From Parus major (Eukaryota; Chordata; Aves; Passeriformes; Paridae), in contig NC_031776.1 of the NCBI RefSeq assembly GCF_001522545.3, positions 33,184,709 to 33,248,708 on the forward strand: a DNA stretch of 64,000 bases, written 5' to 3'. Each line of letters begins with the position of its first letter. The stretch's first letter is position 1. Under the pieces are notes generated by a model. That model was not told the DNA's origin. It made no database searches and saw only the letters and a program-made list of their open reading frames with translations. Shown here one piece after another: positions 26,501 through 41,462 of this stretch. A program made the position numbers and the translations under genes.

Positions 26501-29500
26501 GGACTTCTGTATATAGGTAGAATATGAAAAAACAGTCCTATATGAATTAAAGACTTATAGGAATTAAAGGGAGAAAAAATAGAATTGGAAACTTGCCTGA
26601 GATTTTGGGGTAGTTTGACAGCCAAATGTGGAAAAAACATTCAAGGTCATAAGACAGACATATACATGTTAGATAACATTTCCAGAACAGGTAAGTGTTG
26701 CACATCTTATCCAGGAATTCCATTATTACTAGGAACAAATGTTGTGGTTGGCCTAATTATGCACATTTTGAGCAGACCCAATCTCATGTCATTCTCCTCA
26801 AGCTCAGGGCACAGATCTATGAGGGGGAATGGTGTTTGGCAGGAGGAAGGGAACAAGAGGAAGGTTTCTCCTCCCTCCTTAACATGGTCAAACAGCAGAG
26901 AGCACAGCAGTTTACAGCCACCTCACAGGTACAGCTGATTACAGAAATATTGGCTTTATAAGCCATTTGCATCACAGCCTGTTTGCTCCATCTGTGGTAG
27001 AGCTGCTATGTCCAGTGTGGAAAAGAAGAAAACAAACACAAATAACACATTGAATTTATTAAACCCAGGACCAGAGTGCCAGGCATGGGGCTCAGCTCAG
27101 CCACTGAGGCAATTTCAGCACTGGCAGTGGAGCTGAGGTCCATCAGAGCTCCATCTGCTGACACGGACAGCAAGCTCGGCCAAAGCTCATCCAGAATGAT
27201 CACATCCATAATTTCCACACATCTTTCAATTCTGTCAAAACTCTGAGCTAGTGACTAGTCTCAAAGAACGGAGTAAGACCAAGTTTTTAAATGGGAGATG
27301 ACCAGAACAGAATTAAAAGGAGTGGGGGAGAAATGCAGAAGAGGCACTCCCCAAAAAACAAGAGAACATTTCCACCTTGACAGCCTTTTCCATGGATTTC
27401 GGCATGGGAAGAGAAAATATTATTTATGAGTTTTATATATATTTTAGTAAGGTGAACCCAATATTACAAAGAAAATTTACGATAATATTATAAACTAATA
27501 AATTATACATTAAAAACATGGTGACCAGAGAGATCTTTTTTAAGTGACAGAACATTTTACATTAGAACTAATGGCAGGTTTGAAAATACAGCACCTGACC
27601 AATTAATGCCCATTTAATCTTTTCAAATGTTACATTTACTTTTAAATAGAAATGTATTTGCTGAAACACAAGAGCTCTACTGACTCCAGTGCACTCCTAA
27701 CCAGAACAAATGTATCTACCCCGAAGCCCAAATATTTCAGCCAAGAAATCAATGCATTTTAACACAAGCCAATAAAATTACATCTGAGACAAACTATTCT
27801 TATTATAACCAATACATTTCCCCTGGAATGTATGTAACACTACTGAAACCAATCTGGAGTCATTGAAACTGACTTAAAACTGGTTAAAAGGCTAAAGAGC
27901 AGGAAAATACACACACAAAAAAAAATCAACTAGTGCTCTAAAGCTTACTATGTTTCAGAAAACTTCGAATATTTCTATTTTTTTATCATGACTCTAACCT
28001 CATTCATCTTGAACCATTTAATGTACTGTCAGAAACTCCATGTCCCTGCTCAAAAGCTATTTTAGATAGTAACAACCTCATTTTAATCACATCCCTTATA
28101 CAGAAAGCAGGGTGGTACAGAGGGTATCATACTACTATTTTTTTTTTGTTGGTTTTCTAATTTCTCTTTTTATTTACCTGTGGATTTTAGAAATTTCATT
28201 TAAAACAATCCTCTAATTCCTATCTCTGTTGCCTGGATGCCAGCTTCTGGGATTTCCTGCGATGGGACAAAGAAAACACCAAGCCCAGTGGGAAACAACA
28301 CCTTGACAAGTAGAGGCAGATGATGTTGGCACCTCCTCTCACATCCAGCAGTGTTAACTAAAACCAGCCTGAAGCCTGTCTACACTGCCTGGCTACTGTG
28401 TGCCTAATTTGTATTTTAAACTATGCTGGAGAACACAAGGTGCCACTTTTGCATCACAGAAAACATGAGAAATGTTTTATTTTTCTTTTTAGAGGGTTTT
28501 TTGAAAAACCTGATATTCATATTTTTCATGGTTTTTTCTCATAAATGACTCAAGATACAAAAGCTTGACTATTAACAGCATCTATACCATCAGATTTAGT
28601 TCTGTAGAGCCTGATTTGATCATCCTGGTTTGAACTAAACCTTCCTGAAACAATGTGTACTCCCTCTAGTGTCCACAAAAATCCACTCCAAATGGTGACT
28701 AAAATGCACAATACCAGCTTTAAAATAAACTTAGACGAAAATTAATACATCTTGAGAATTAATAGTAACTGAATTAAATCTCACCCATTCACTTTTCAAA
28801 CAGGAGCTGAAAATTGATGAAGAGTTAAGGTTGAATACAGATCTCGTGTGGAAATGACACATGGCTGGGAAGAGTGTTTCACTGATAGGCCAAAAAAAGT
28901 ATCTGCTAAATTTGTCTTTGGTCACAAATCAGTGTGTTTACCCTGCTACACCAGTCAAGTAATTTGCCTCTGAGAAAACCACTAACACTTATAAATTCAC
29001 AATTAGATTCAAATCAGATCTTTAAATCAAAGTTTTCTGCTTGTTGGTTTGAATCAGAGTTAAATCACTTTGATTTATGTCAATTCACCTTATTGAACTC
29101 TTTAATCTTTCAGTCGATGGCAAAGCTGCCATTGACTTGGAATGGATGGTTCAGGAGGATTCCCTTAGGCTGCACAAACCAAACTCCTGCCTGGTATGCC
29201 ATAATCACGTTCAGACAATTATCAACCTCATCTGATAAATTAGTTTTATAGACTGACACAAAGTCAAGAATTACACCCCACCTCGTGCTGTAATGCTCAA
29301 GTAACATGCAGGAGGAATCTCTGACCGTGACAGGCTCTGCATGTTTATCTTTCCACAAGCCCCTGTTCAAAGTTAACTTGTTTTTTACTTGGCATGGAAC
29401 CCCGGATTCACTCTGCTGAACTCTGTTTCTATCAGATCAGGCCCCACATGTCCACTCATGGAGTACTGGCAGGTCAGGGGGTAAAAGTTTCCTGCGTTTG

Positions 29501-32500
29501 ATTTGTTTATTTCTAGGGCATAATTAAAAATGCAGCACTTTTAATAAAAAGCTGGATAATGTTGCACTGCCACTGCAGTGGAAGAGAAAGATCCTGCATC
29601 CATTATTCAAAGCTCTCTCTGAACTCGTGGCTGGATTTTGCCAACATATTAATTTTCTTTTTTTTTTTTTCCTTCTGAGGAAAAAAGAAAATATCTTTGG
29701 AAGAGAATCAAAGTAGTGAGCATACACAACAAGCACACATGTAAATCCAAATCAGAAAATATTTTCAGCTAAAAAAATGTCTGCAAATAAAAACAGAAAG
29801 GCAATTTAAACAATCAAATTAAATAATCCAATTAAAACAAACTAATTCATATATTCCCATGGGTGTCTTGATGAGCTCTAAATGGAGACCCAAGCTAACT
29901 GAAATAGTACCATTAATTTAATGAAACAAAATGATTCTTGCCCCCCCTTCCCCAAAATGGCTCTTTCACTACAAATCCCATCTTTATATATTTGAACAAT
30001 TCATTTTTAATAGCCATTTCTGAGCATCCAAAGGGCTTTTGTGAGTGGTTACATCTTTCTGAGAGCTGCATACAGTTCTGATTAACATTGATAAAATAAA
30101 ATCACAATCTACCACCCATAATCAGGCAATTATCTTGCAAGCTAAAAATAAAAATGAAAAAATCCAATTAAATTACTTCATTCTCACTAATACTGACCAG
30201 TTGTTTTTCCCAGCACTTTTGTCTCAGAAAACATGCACAAGCAATCACGTAATTTGCACCCAGAAACATGCACTTCTGCTGCTGTGTATATATATATATT
30301 TGGAATCTAATTTCACACTTTATGGATAGACATTTAAGAAAAATGGAGCTCAATTTCAATAAATATTGTTTTTTTTACATTTTCTTTACCTCTTCTGGGT
30401 AGCATCAGCAAAAACAGCATTACCATATGGCCAGTGTGGTCAAGAAATCAGTAGCTTATTACCCATGATCACACCAAACTGCAAATGAGTTATATAATTT
30501 GTCTTCATAGGCCACATTATGGTGACCACACTGGCATTGTCCCTGTGGTTACACCTTGATTAATTCCTGAATTATGTGCAGAACTTCAGCATAAGCAGCT
30601 GCTGGGCAGGAACCCAATGTAAACACAGTAACCTGCTTAACTGGGATATCCTACTGAATTATCCTTTATTGTACCACCAGAATGCTATTAATAGTGACAC
30701 TTTCAATAGGCTGCATTTTTGAATGTGAACTAGAAATCACCACAGTGGTAAAGCATTTAGAAGTTATTGCTATACCACTGAAGAAATACAAACACAGTTA
30801 TTAGATGTATTTTAAAAGGAAGAGTTTGGGGGATTTTTTTTACTCCTTATTACACTCACAGTCTTTACGTCTTCAGGTGTTGCCTGAGAAAAATAAAGTT
30901 TGTGCTTACTTGGCAAGGAAATTCTAAATTGCTGATGCCAAGCATAGCACACTAAAAACAAAGCTATTAGGATTTTAAAGAGTATAGTGGGAAATAAACA
31001 GCTAAACACAAAGAGAACAGCATGGGATGGAAGAGGTTCATCAACCAATTCTGAAGGCAAGCTGGTCCAGGATCAACTGAAAACAGCAAATAAGGAATGG
31101 GGGTTTGTGAATACAGAGCTTTCCACAAAAAAAATCATGGCTGCTGTATTAGAAAGGGATCCAGAGCTGCTTTAAAACATCTGTCAAGAAGATGTGAAGG
31201 CTCACACAGGACACACCAAAACCACCTCATATACTTCTGCTACACCAAAAGCATAAAAAGGGCACAGGAAACAGGGGCATGCAGAGGTAAAAGAAAACAA
31301 AAGTTCATCTGGTAGATGCCCTCCTTGTCTTCCAGGTTTTGCTCTGCAGCTGTGCAGAATCAGATACATGGATTTGGGCCAAGGAATACAGTTATGACTT
31401 TAATGAACAATCTTTATTGGTGGAGAGGGGTTGCTAAACTTCCACTTAGAGCTTTATCCAAAATGTATTTTAGTAAAAAGGATGAAGCTCCAGGGATGGT
31501 TATTCCAGGATAAATGCAGGAGCTTTACAGAGTGAAGCTGCTAATGTAGAACAAAGAAGGAAAAAGAAAATACTCTTATGAAATTAAGGTCATCTCCCAC
31601 CTTTTATTAATCTTTTTTTCTCTAAAATTACCTATCTCACCCTAATATTGTTTTTTTTATTTAAGACTTAAGGACCCTTTACCCCCTGCAAGTTAACTCA
31701 GACTTCCCACTCGTCCCTGCTATCATAAGAGAAACCTGATTTTTTTATTTTTTTATTTTTAAACACCTACTCAAACAGTTTTCCAGTCTGTTCACCTTTG
31801 GAACCCCCTTCATCACCAGTTAAGAGGTGACATTTGAAGTCTGGCAGTTCCTCATGTTCACAGAGTGGGTGTCTTGATGTCATCTGAAGACAAATTTTTA
31901 TTTATCTGCATGCTATCTTCCTGAAAGCATCTTTTTTCCTACACCATATAACCCCCAAATCAACATAATACACCCAATATACATTTCACACTCTTCTGGT
32001 AACCAATCCCCCACTTAGGAAGGCAAATAAGGTGAAGAATGTATTATACCTGAGAATGCAATTGTTAAGCAACCCCCTCATTTATAAGATTATTCACTGA
32101 ATAATGACTTTGGGAATATCTCAGTGAAGATGAGTTTTACGTGTCTATTAGCTGCCAATCCTGAACTTTTTTCCCCTCACTCCATTCTTTAATAGGCAAG
32201 AGCTGTAGTAGCAGATTTGTCTTTAGTTTTTGTTAGTCCTGGTTTACCATGCAAGGGGAAGAGGAAGCAATTCTTAATCTGCCGTGTCTCGCTAAGAACA
32301 AAAGGAAATAATACAAGTGAGGCACAAGAGAGTGAGCTCTAGAATCCCAGCACCCTGCCTGTGCTCAGCAGACCAGACATAAGGAGACCATGGAGAAGAA
32401 AATCCATTTCCAAGCAGGTTGCAGGAATAAGGATGCCAGGTGGAAGGATGGTATGTTTTCACCATGTTTGTTTTCAAGCTTATAGCTGAGATGGTTTAAG

Positions 32501-35500
32501 GACTTGGCATGGGAAAGACAAGAGCTCCCCCAGGAGCCTGGCTTTGGGCTCACCTGGGCACAGGCTGCTCTGCAGAGAGCTCTGCCTGGCCAAGGAGCAG
32601 CTCACAAACACCACCTCACCTTGAGGAGCGGTGGAACTTGGACTGTTTTTAGCGAGGAATCAAAACAAAGACAATTTCCATGTGGGCAAACTGCCTCTCC
32701 TGCTGTCCAGGGCCAGGAGAGGCCTCTCATGATGCCTGCAAAAGGTTATAAATAGCAGGATTATTCATGCACCGATAGCAGATATTCCAACACGTCTCAA
32801 AGACGGAGTGACTGCAAACCAAGGCAGCGATTCACATAAATCCATAGCATTCCTAAAATAACCTCTTGTTTGTAGCTCTTGGACAAGGCATGGCTGCATC
32901 CTCCTGGTACAGCAGAAATGTCAAAGGCATCCTCCTCTTTATCCATGTGGATGAACTTGCTAAGAGAGAAGCCGTGCTGCCGGAGCAAATCAGGTACAGT
33001 TTCAAACAGAGATTAAGTGACTTTCACAAGCTGGAAAGAACACTGGAATAAGGGGAATGAAAGGGAGGAAAGATTAAAAGAAAGGTGAAGAGGTGACCTC
33101 CTTTGATGAAAAAATGAACAGGCTAAAAAATGAAGAAAGTACATCCAAAACCCAAAAGCTCAAGCCCTTCCAGTAGTATTCTGACAAACCCCAAATAGGA
33201 ACAGATTGTTAAGGCTTCTGGAATCAAGAGATGTGATTTTTGTGAAATACTATTTAGCAATAGTTAATATTCTAGATGTATTTGGCAAAATGTTTTTCCT
33301 CTCAGACTTTAAAAAATACTCTTTTTTATAGCCTATTAGTATACATTTTGTATAAGTGAGACAGACTTATGAAAATTAGTTTCCAATTAAATAAAAATCA
33401 ACAGATGGCACACTATAGGCAAGTCTTTATTTTCCTCATTAATTATATGGCTTTGCCTGAAAATTCCTGTGTGATTTAAGGAGTTTGAAATTTGGACATG
33501 ACAACTTTGAAAAAATCACATGAAATATGTTTCAATTGAATTGTCCCTAACAATGTCATTAATGACAGATGAAATATATATATACAAGGGAAAAAATCTG
33601 AACAACTTGTATTTCCTAATTTTTACAAGAATAACAATCTTTTCAGTCACCGAGATTGTAATTACTTTCTGTTAACAAGGTATTTTAATTCATGTACACA
33701 AACAAAAGACTTGCAGCTACATGTGCAACTTTGCACAGGGAATCACAGGATTATTTCTTGCTAAGTATGAAGTGTTGGAACTCTTTGTATGGAGCATTAC
33801 AAATAAAAATATCAGTAAACTCAGCTGCACACAGACTGGATGAGTGAAGTTCCTTAAGTGAGGAAAAGCACAAAGGGATCTTCCTCACCCCAGCCCTCCC
33901 AAGCAAGTTAATCTTAATACACTTTTTTTCCATGACAAGTAAAACTTCCATCTAGCTGACTTTACCTTCCCTAACCCTTGGCTGGAAAACAAGATGGACT
34001 GGGCCTGACTTCTGGAATACAGGGCTCAGACACAGAGGGAGTTTTGTTCTTGGCTACACAGGACATGATTTCAGCAGTGTTTTCTATCCCAGAACTGTCA
34101 GAGGCAACTTCAGCTGCAGCAGCACTGGCAGAACCCATTCTGGACAAAGAAATCCCATCAAAGTACTTCAGGCCCTACTTTGGGAATTTTTAACTAGTAC
34201 TAAATTAACTCCATGCCCCCCTTGGACTCTCCCACAGCCTCATCTGGAGATAAACAATGAGTACAATAACTCAACAATATGTTTTTAGTTGGTTATCACA
34301 CATGAAAGGTGAAGACACTGCAACTCAGAGGAGCAGACTGACATGTAAATGCATGGGTTTCATCCTTCTGCAAATAAGGCACAGTTTACTGTAGGCTGAT
34401 TGTTCTCTGTGTGATGCCTGGATTAGCAATTAACATTTTAAGTAAAGATGGATTACCAAATATTAGGAAAATTATGTCTGGAACTCTTTAATTTAAAATC
34501 TACCATATATACAAAGATAAACATGTCATTAAGTGCAAGTCATTTTCTGGTCAGTGTAAAAATGATATGATTTATGTCTTTGAGAGACAGCATAATAATT
34601 TGATAATATTATACACGGAGATTACTGAACAAATATAATACATGAGGAATTTTTTTTTAGAAGCTATATTATTACAATCAAGTATTAGATGTTCATTTAG
34701 TGGAAGTTCTGTCTGCAGTTCAAGCTATAGACTAGTTGAACTTAGCTATGTTCAAACAGAGCATGGTGGTGAAGGAGGACACACTGTTCTAAATGTAAAT
34801 TGTATTAGCAACAACATATTGAGATTTCTGTACTCTTTGTTCCATTTGCGTTTTTTTTTTGCCACGAGAATAAATCACAGCGTGCTTTCTGTTCTTGTAG
34901 CAATCTTTGCAGGGAGAAGCCAGAATCTGCACCATGTGCTTTTCACTCTGCATCTGGTCTCCTTTTGTTGAGGCACCCTGGGTGCTGGGTTTGCTTTTTC
35001 TGCTGTGTTTTTCTGCGAGGGTAAAACCTCCTAATCTCCATCTCACCTTCTTACCAGAGAAGGCAACATTATGATCTGAGAATAAGTGGCACTAATGGCC
35101 AAGCAAGTCAAATAGAGAATAGGAAAAAGAGCATAATGTGTGGAATATTTGGACCTATTTACTAGTCATTAAAATTACAGATAAATTGCACTTTCAGCGT
35201 GATCACAGAAAGGAACTGGGACAAGGACAATTATGGCAAACAGTATTATCAGAACCTGCAAAAAACTTAAGTGTTCTCATCAGCACCTTTTAAACCAATC
35301 TGGATACAGCTGAATGATTTTGCATTTGTAAAAATTTACTATACTTGGATGAGTTGTAAATAGCATAATACATACAATGAAGCATTGATTTATAAAGCCA
35401 GGCTTTTTACTCTTTAGTAAGAGGTGTTTTAGCTTTCAATAAAACACTCTAAAGAAATGAATCCAGATCATTATAGTGCACAGCTTCTAAAGCAGTAGCA

Positions 35501-36110
35501 AACAAAACAAAAACAATCTTTTAAGCCAAATAACTTCAAAATGGCAAAGCTTTCTGGTTATATAGTAGCTGAGCATCTCCCTGGGTTTAACTTCACTGAC
35601 ATGAGCAGTGGCAAAGAAATTTATTTCCAACAGCTACTGAGGTGGCAGAGCATCCACTGCTGAATGCAGACACAGCCAATGAGAAGCAACTGCAACAATT
35701 CACAGCTAAGCAAACAAGAAAAGTGAATACCTTTGGAAAGGGAAAAAGCCTTTTCATCCAGGCCAGTGTTTAAGGCAATATTTAAATAAGTCATGTCAGA
35801 TTTGTCTATGACTCCTTTCTTATGTCAAAATCATACATCTGAAAACTCACATTCAGAGCTTGGAAGGAAGAGGAGTCTCAACAATAAAGTCTCTTGTGTC
35901 TACAAAACAACTAGGAAACACTGAGACAGCAGAAATACATTTTAGAGCTGCTCAATTGAGTTTAAATATGACATTTTGTCATTTCATGGGCAAGCAACAA
36001 CTGAGCAATACTCACAATACAGAGTGCTTACTCTGACACCACCCATCCTAAAGGCTGTTCCAACATCTTCATGGAATAATTTTGTTGAACTCTGGTAAGG
36101 AATTCTGCTC

Positions 36111-36158
36111 TTTTTTTGTTTGTTTGTTTTGGTTTGGGTTTTTTGGGTTTTTTTTCAT
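36111..36158. repeat. T-rich simple repeat with TTTG units
   Basis: A run of T with interspersed single to triple G, beginning with four TTTG-type units and ending in GGTTTTTTTT-like sequence. It is low-complexity DNA and gives rise to the Phe/Gly/Leu-rich open frame at 36082-36285, which is not a gene. Confidence 0.9.
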
Positions 36159-39100
36159 TTTCCCCAGAAATCTAGTGTCAGTCTTTGTCTGGACCACACT
36201 GAGGTTCAAAGACTTGGGCTTGACCAAGATCTTCGCCACATTTAACTGTGCAAAAGCTGGCACTGGACAAGAGCAGAGCCCGTGAAGAAAGGTAGGGATG
36301 GAGTGAATTGGTTTCTAAGAGGAAAAACTTTTTTCTCCTTCCCAGGCAGCCTCATGTTTCTAGCAGACAGCAATGGCAAAGCAAATACAACCTCAGAGTC
36401 TTTCTGAAAAATACAACTGCATGATTTAACATCTTTGAGGTACTGAGAGCCATTGCACAGCCTGGCCACAGACCACAGGCTGCAGAGGCAAATCCCTGCA
36501 GCCACCTACAAGGCTGTATCCCAACAGGAATGTCTGTATTCCTACCGGGTGTCCGAGTAGGTAATAAACAATTTCCATCCATTGTGAAGTTCTTTGATGT
36601 GAATTTCAGAAGTGCAGGCCCCATACATTTCCACTGTCAACACTAGTGTTTGCACCTGTTCTTTCAGTAAATGTTATGACTCCTCCTCAGAGCATTCTTT
36701 GAAATTGCCAAAGAATCAACACCTCCTAGTTTCTTTAACTTGTCAAGTCATGCACTGTTATTAACATTGCAGGAATAAAAGCAGAAACAAACACAAAACC
36801 TCAGCTGCATTACTGGGAGAAGAGAAATACAAAGTTCTGATCATAAATTGCACTGAAAGGGGAGTTCTAAAATGCCCTCACAGAAGTTCCTGCAATGTTT
36901 TGAGGGGAGAGAGGGTATTTCAAAGTGGCACATGTGCTGCCTGAAGCTGAGCTGTCATAGCAACAACCTCATTAAAGCACCCCTCCTGGGAGTGCTAACC
37001 TGTATTCCAACTGTGGAAAGATGTCATTTATAATGTGACTTAATTCAGTTAAGAGTCAAAGTATAGTAGACAGCAGAAAAGTGAAACTGCTAATTTAAGG
37101 AATTCATAAATTAACACGAATACCATATCAAACAACTGTGAAAAAATCTGGCTTTTTCCCTCATCATCTTCCATTCCCTGAAACCACCACACCACTATTT
37201 CAGTCTTTAAGCCTATGATTTTCAAGTTCTTGGCAATTCTTCTTTCCTTGCCACCATCCCTCTAACCAGGGCTCAGGATATGTTTTTTTTTTTTATCTTA
37301 GCACCCCTACATAGAAGGCATCACCATCTCAGCTGCTCACACCAATTGTCTCCAGCTCTCACACGGAGCTCTTACCCCAGCAGCTCACACCCCACAAACA
37401 ACCCCACAGTAGGATCTGCTCTGCTCCTCTACTGCACCATCCTCAAGGTGCTTCCTGCAGTATCCATCTTTTCCCCAGAATCCCCCAAAAATGACAATTC
37501 AAATGAACATTATGATCCTTAGAAAGAAACATCTGCCAATATTCAGAGCTGCCTGGATATGATACTCATCACTTCTCTAAAGGAGTGGCTGTGCAGCAGC
37601 TGAATAAATTCATGTATATTTGGATTTCACTTTTAAAGATCTATGATTTAATAACTAATTGACAGCAATAATGCAGCAGTACAATATGTTTTGGAAGGGC
37701 CTTTCAGTTTTTAGAGGAGTAGAGATAATTGCAGATGAAAAATGAAAGAAAATGGCACTGCTTAGTAAATGAGTTGTTAACCTTTCAACCCAAGAGCTCC
37801 CACTGGAAGCCTGACCAGAGGGACTGCAAGAGAGCTGGAAGCTGCAAGAAAGAGAATAAAGTTGATTCAATAGCTTTGGATTTCTTTTAGTTCTTTTAAA
37901 TGCTTCCAAACTTGGTCTCCATCTCCCCAAAACAGTTGCTTGCCACAGCATTTTATGCATCATGAGGCAGGCTCAGATATTCCCCCCTTTGGTAGATCTC
38001 ACAGTGAAAGTGAGCTTTACATATCCTTGCCCATAATGTGCTGTCTGCAGCACTTTAAGCTAAAACACAAGCCACTCATTTGGTGTCAGTGCTTTGACCT
38101 TGAGTAACAAGAAATCACAATTTTCCCTTTGTGCTTGCAGCTACCCAAAGAGCAGGAACGATCTCCTCAAAGGTCAGGGAGATGCAGGGCAGCACTCCTC
38201 CCATGGGAAACTGGGAGAGGAACAGTGACCAGCAAAGCACACAACCTCCCACTTTTAACTTCTGTGGATCCCAGAAAGTGTCTGAAGTCATGATCCATAG
38301 TGCTGTCTCTCAGTCAAGATTGCTTGGACAAATTACATGAATGCTTGCATAAATCAGCTCTCCAAAAAATACTTTTTTTCAACCTCATTAAATCTTATAA
38401 GGCCTTAATCTACAAACTTGATTCAGATTTTGGTAGAAATTTGAAGACTTGCAGCTCTGTATTTGGATCACAGCTTACAGTGGTATTGATCAGAATAACA
38501 AGGTAATACAGAGACTAAGCAATAAAAGTATCTGGTACTCACATAAAATAGGTTATTTACATCAGGCTCCTGGTATGACTTCAGTTACAAAGAAAATACT
38601 GCTCATATTTGCATTGATTTCAGTTACCCTGCACAACCACACTTACCAAGAGAGACACAAAAGACAATTATTATCTTCTGGTTTGCTAAAACAAGCCATC
38701 TCTGCAGTTCAAGGTATGGCTTTATCCAGTACACATGGATCTGTACAAGACTTTCTGTATTAATGTGTTTATTTGCTAGATGTTGGCAGAGTTGCACAAG
38801 AGTACATTTGCAGCCAGTTGCAACTTACAGATTTTACAATAAAAAGGGAGAAATATTGGCCAGATAGTTAATTAAATGGCATTGAAACAGTTTTTTTCCC
38901 CTTTCACAAATTCCAGTTAGTATTCCAAACCTGTCTTAGGTGCCCCAATGACACAAAAACCAATAAATCTTCATTTATTGTCAGTAGATTTCTAACCTGG
39001 CTGTTTTAAACAGCATGATGAACACATTTTAGCAGAATATATTAGCTGTGCCAGTTTAATAAGAGGGAGATTGATGAAGCCTTTCCTTTCTTCCTGTGTA

Positions 39101-41432
39101 CGAAGCACAGCACTCAGAAAAGAAAATCCTTTGGATTTTCCTTCTTCAGCAACACCTTGCCTTTCCAGGGAGGCCATTTCTCCTTGGACTATTACTAGCC
39201 AGTTTTCATCAAAAGAAGTTTCCACTGAAATTCAAGAGGGATCTTGAGCTTTATCAGCACTTGCCTGATGAAGAGAGTGTGAGGAAGAACGCCTCAGCCT
39301 CAAGGACTGTATGACTGTGCCCAAGCTCTGCACAGCTTTTCCCTCCCTGGGTTCAAAGCCAGCACAAACTCGGTGTGGTCATCTGGCCCTGACAGGGAAT
39401 GAGGTTTGGGGTGGGGGCACCCTCCCCTGGGGAGGAGCCAGGGTACAGCCCTGGGTCAGAGCTCCATTCCTGACCCCTCACCCCAGGATCAGCAGCACCG
39501 CAGCACAGCAGGCACACCTCAGATCAGATTCTCTCACAATCAAAGGGTTACTAAGGACAAAAGAGAACATTCTAGAACACTTAAGACTACCAAGAAAAAT
39601 ACAAATGCTTTCTTCTGTTTGTTTTTTTTTCTTAAGGAGAACACTTAGCTCACATTTAAAACAACTCCAAGAATGAATCCTATTCTTAATGCCTGCATCA
39701 TTCACATGAAGAACCAAAGACCACACCACGAGCAACGCTTCTCCACCACCATCACAGGAGAAGCAGGAGCTCAATCATACTCCTTCCAGAGGTTCTTTAC
39801 CTAGACCAAACTGTTCAGGTATTTTCCTTTCAAAATAAACCTAGTTCACCAGTTTTTCCAAAACTCTCCCCAGCCTCTTGTGTAGAAAAGGCTGCAAAGG
39901 GAGGCAGGAGTTGTGACCTTGGCACGTGTATGAGCCCCAGAGGTCCAGCAAGAAGGAGAAGTGTTCTTCCCCCATTATGGGTATGCATATTGTTACTGGT
40001 TAATGAAATTCATACTCATTCCTCCCACTTCTTCTGAAGGATATCCTTTTGGATGCTTTGTGGTCCAACAGACTTTGACATCTAAGAACCTGTTAGTCTG
40101 CTTTTTATTCCTCTTGTAATTAGAACAAATGTTCAGGTTATTGAGAGAATTAAGAAAATCAATATTAATGAGCTTTTGGACTATGTTATTAGACGGTTTC
40201 AGCCGACAACTGCAAAGTACTCTGGCTTACTTTGACAGGGTTTTGGGTTTATCTGTTGCTTTTAAACACTAACAGACCTCTCAGGGCAAAAAAGCCGTGA
40301 GTCTGTGCACCCAAGCTGGCCAAACTGTAAAAACTCATTTTATACCAATAATTACACACTCTGCCCCTAAAAACAAGAGCTCTAAAGAACAGAGCACTCT
40401 ACACCTCAAATACAGTTTTGAGATATGTACTGACATTAAATATAACCAATTGCTTTAAAGGGCAATCATTCCTACAGCACAAAGTTCACATAAATTTTCC
40501 CACAAGTCCCAAATGCAAACACTATCCAAAAAGTCCACATGCTTTGTATTTCACCAAAGCTTTGCAGAATACATTTAGCATAAGAGAAAACAGAGATAAG
40601 TTTTACTCTTCACTTCATCTCTTCTGACAGAAAGGTGTCAATGGAAAGGTGCTGACAGGAAAGCTGACTTCAACCCATGCAACTTTATTACTGAAGTATG
40701 GGGGGATTAGTTGGTGTTATTGAAATATCACTGCACTGCTGCTGACTTCTTTATTTTTTTCCCTTCTTACAGTGGTAGTGATTCCTATTGGGATGAGTTA
40801 CTTTTAACCCTCAGTTATTTATCAGTGGGGGAAAAAAAAAGAAAAAGAAGAATTCTTTAAGTCTAGAATAAGGCAGGTGAATGTAAAATACACCTGTACA
40901 GACTTGAAGTCCCACAGTGGGTTACCATTCATTTCTATAAAAATTAGATCTGGATCATCCATGAACTCTTCACTAATACACTCATTCCCAAAAGCAAGCG
41001 CTTCAAGAAGCCTCCTGTATTTTCAGGAAAGAAAGAAGAGATGTTGATTTCCCCATGGTTTATCAAAGACAATACTTGCACATACCAAATCTTGCTGCTT
41101 AACTCTTCATATATTCAGCAACACAAGCGCTTTTTGGTTCAGAAGCACTGTGGAGACTGTTAGGGTTTTTTGGTACTGGACATGTCCTTTTTAGCTTCCT
41201 ACCAAATAAAATAATGCTGTAATTTAACAAGTAACCCTCTGTCATTCACTTCCAGTTGTCTTTTTTTCCTCTGTGGCTGCAAACCCCGAATGAAAACACA
41301 GCATTCGACAGGCACCTGAACCAACAACAGCTGTGACTCTCCAATGAGCTCTGCAGCACCTGGGCTCCTGAAGCTGAAAGGGAATTTCCCAGACATGAGA
41401 TTTGATAAATTGGACAGGGAAGAAAAGAAAGG

Positions 41433-41462
41433 AAAAAATAGAGGGGTAAAAAATAGAGGGGT
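41433..41462. repeat. perfect 15-bp tandem duplication
   Basis: The unit AAAAAATAGAGGGGT occurs twice without mismatch at 41433-41447 and 41448-41462. It is a recent replication-slippage type duplication. Confidence 0.97.

Noticed and set aside
32744..32756. TATAAATA-like element as a possible internal promoter
   Set aside because: A lone TATA-like string in AT-rich DNA without initiator or open frame downstream is not evidence of a promoter.
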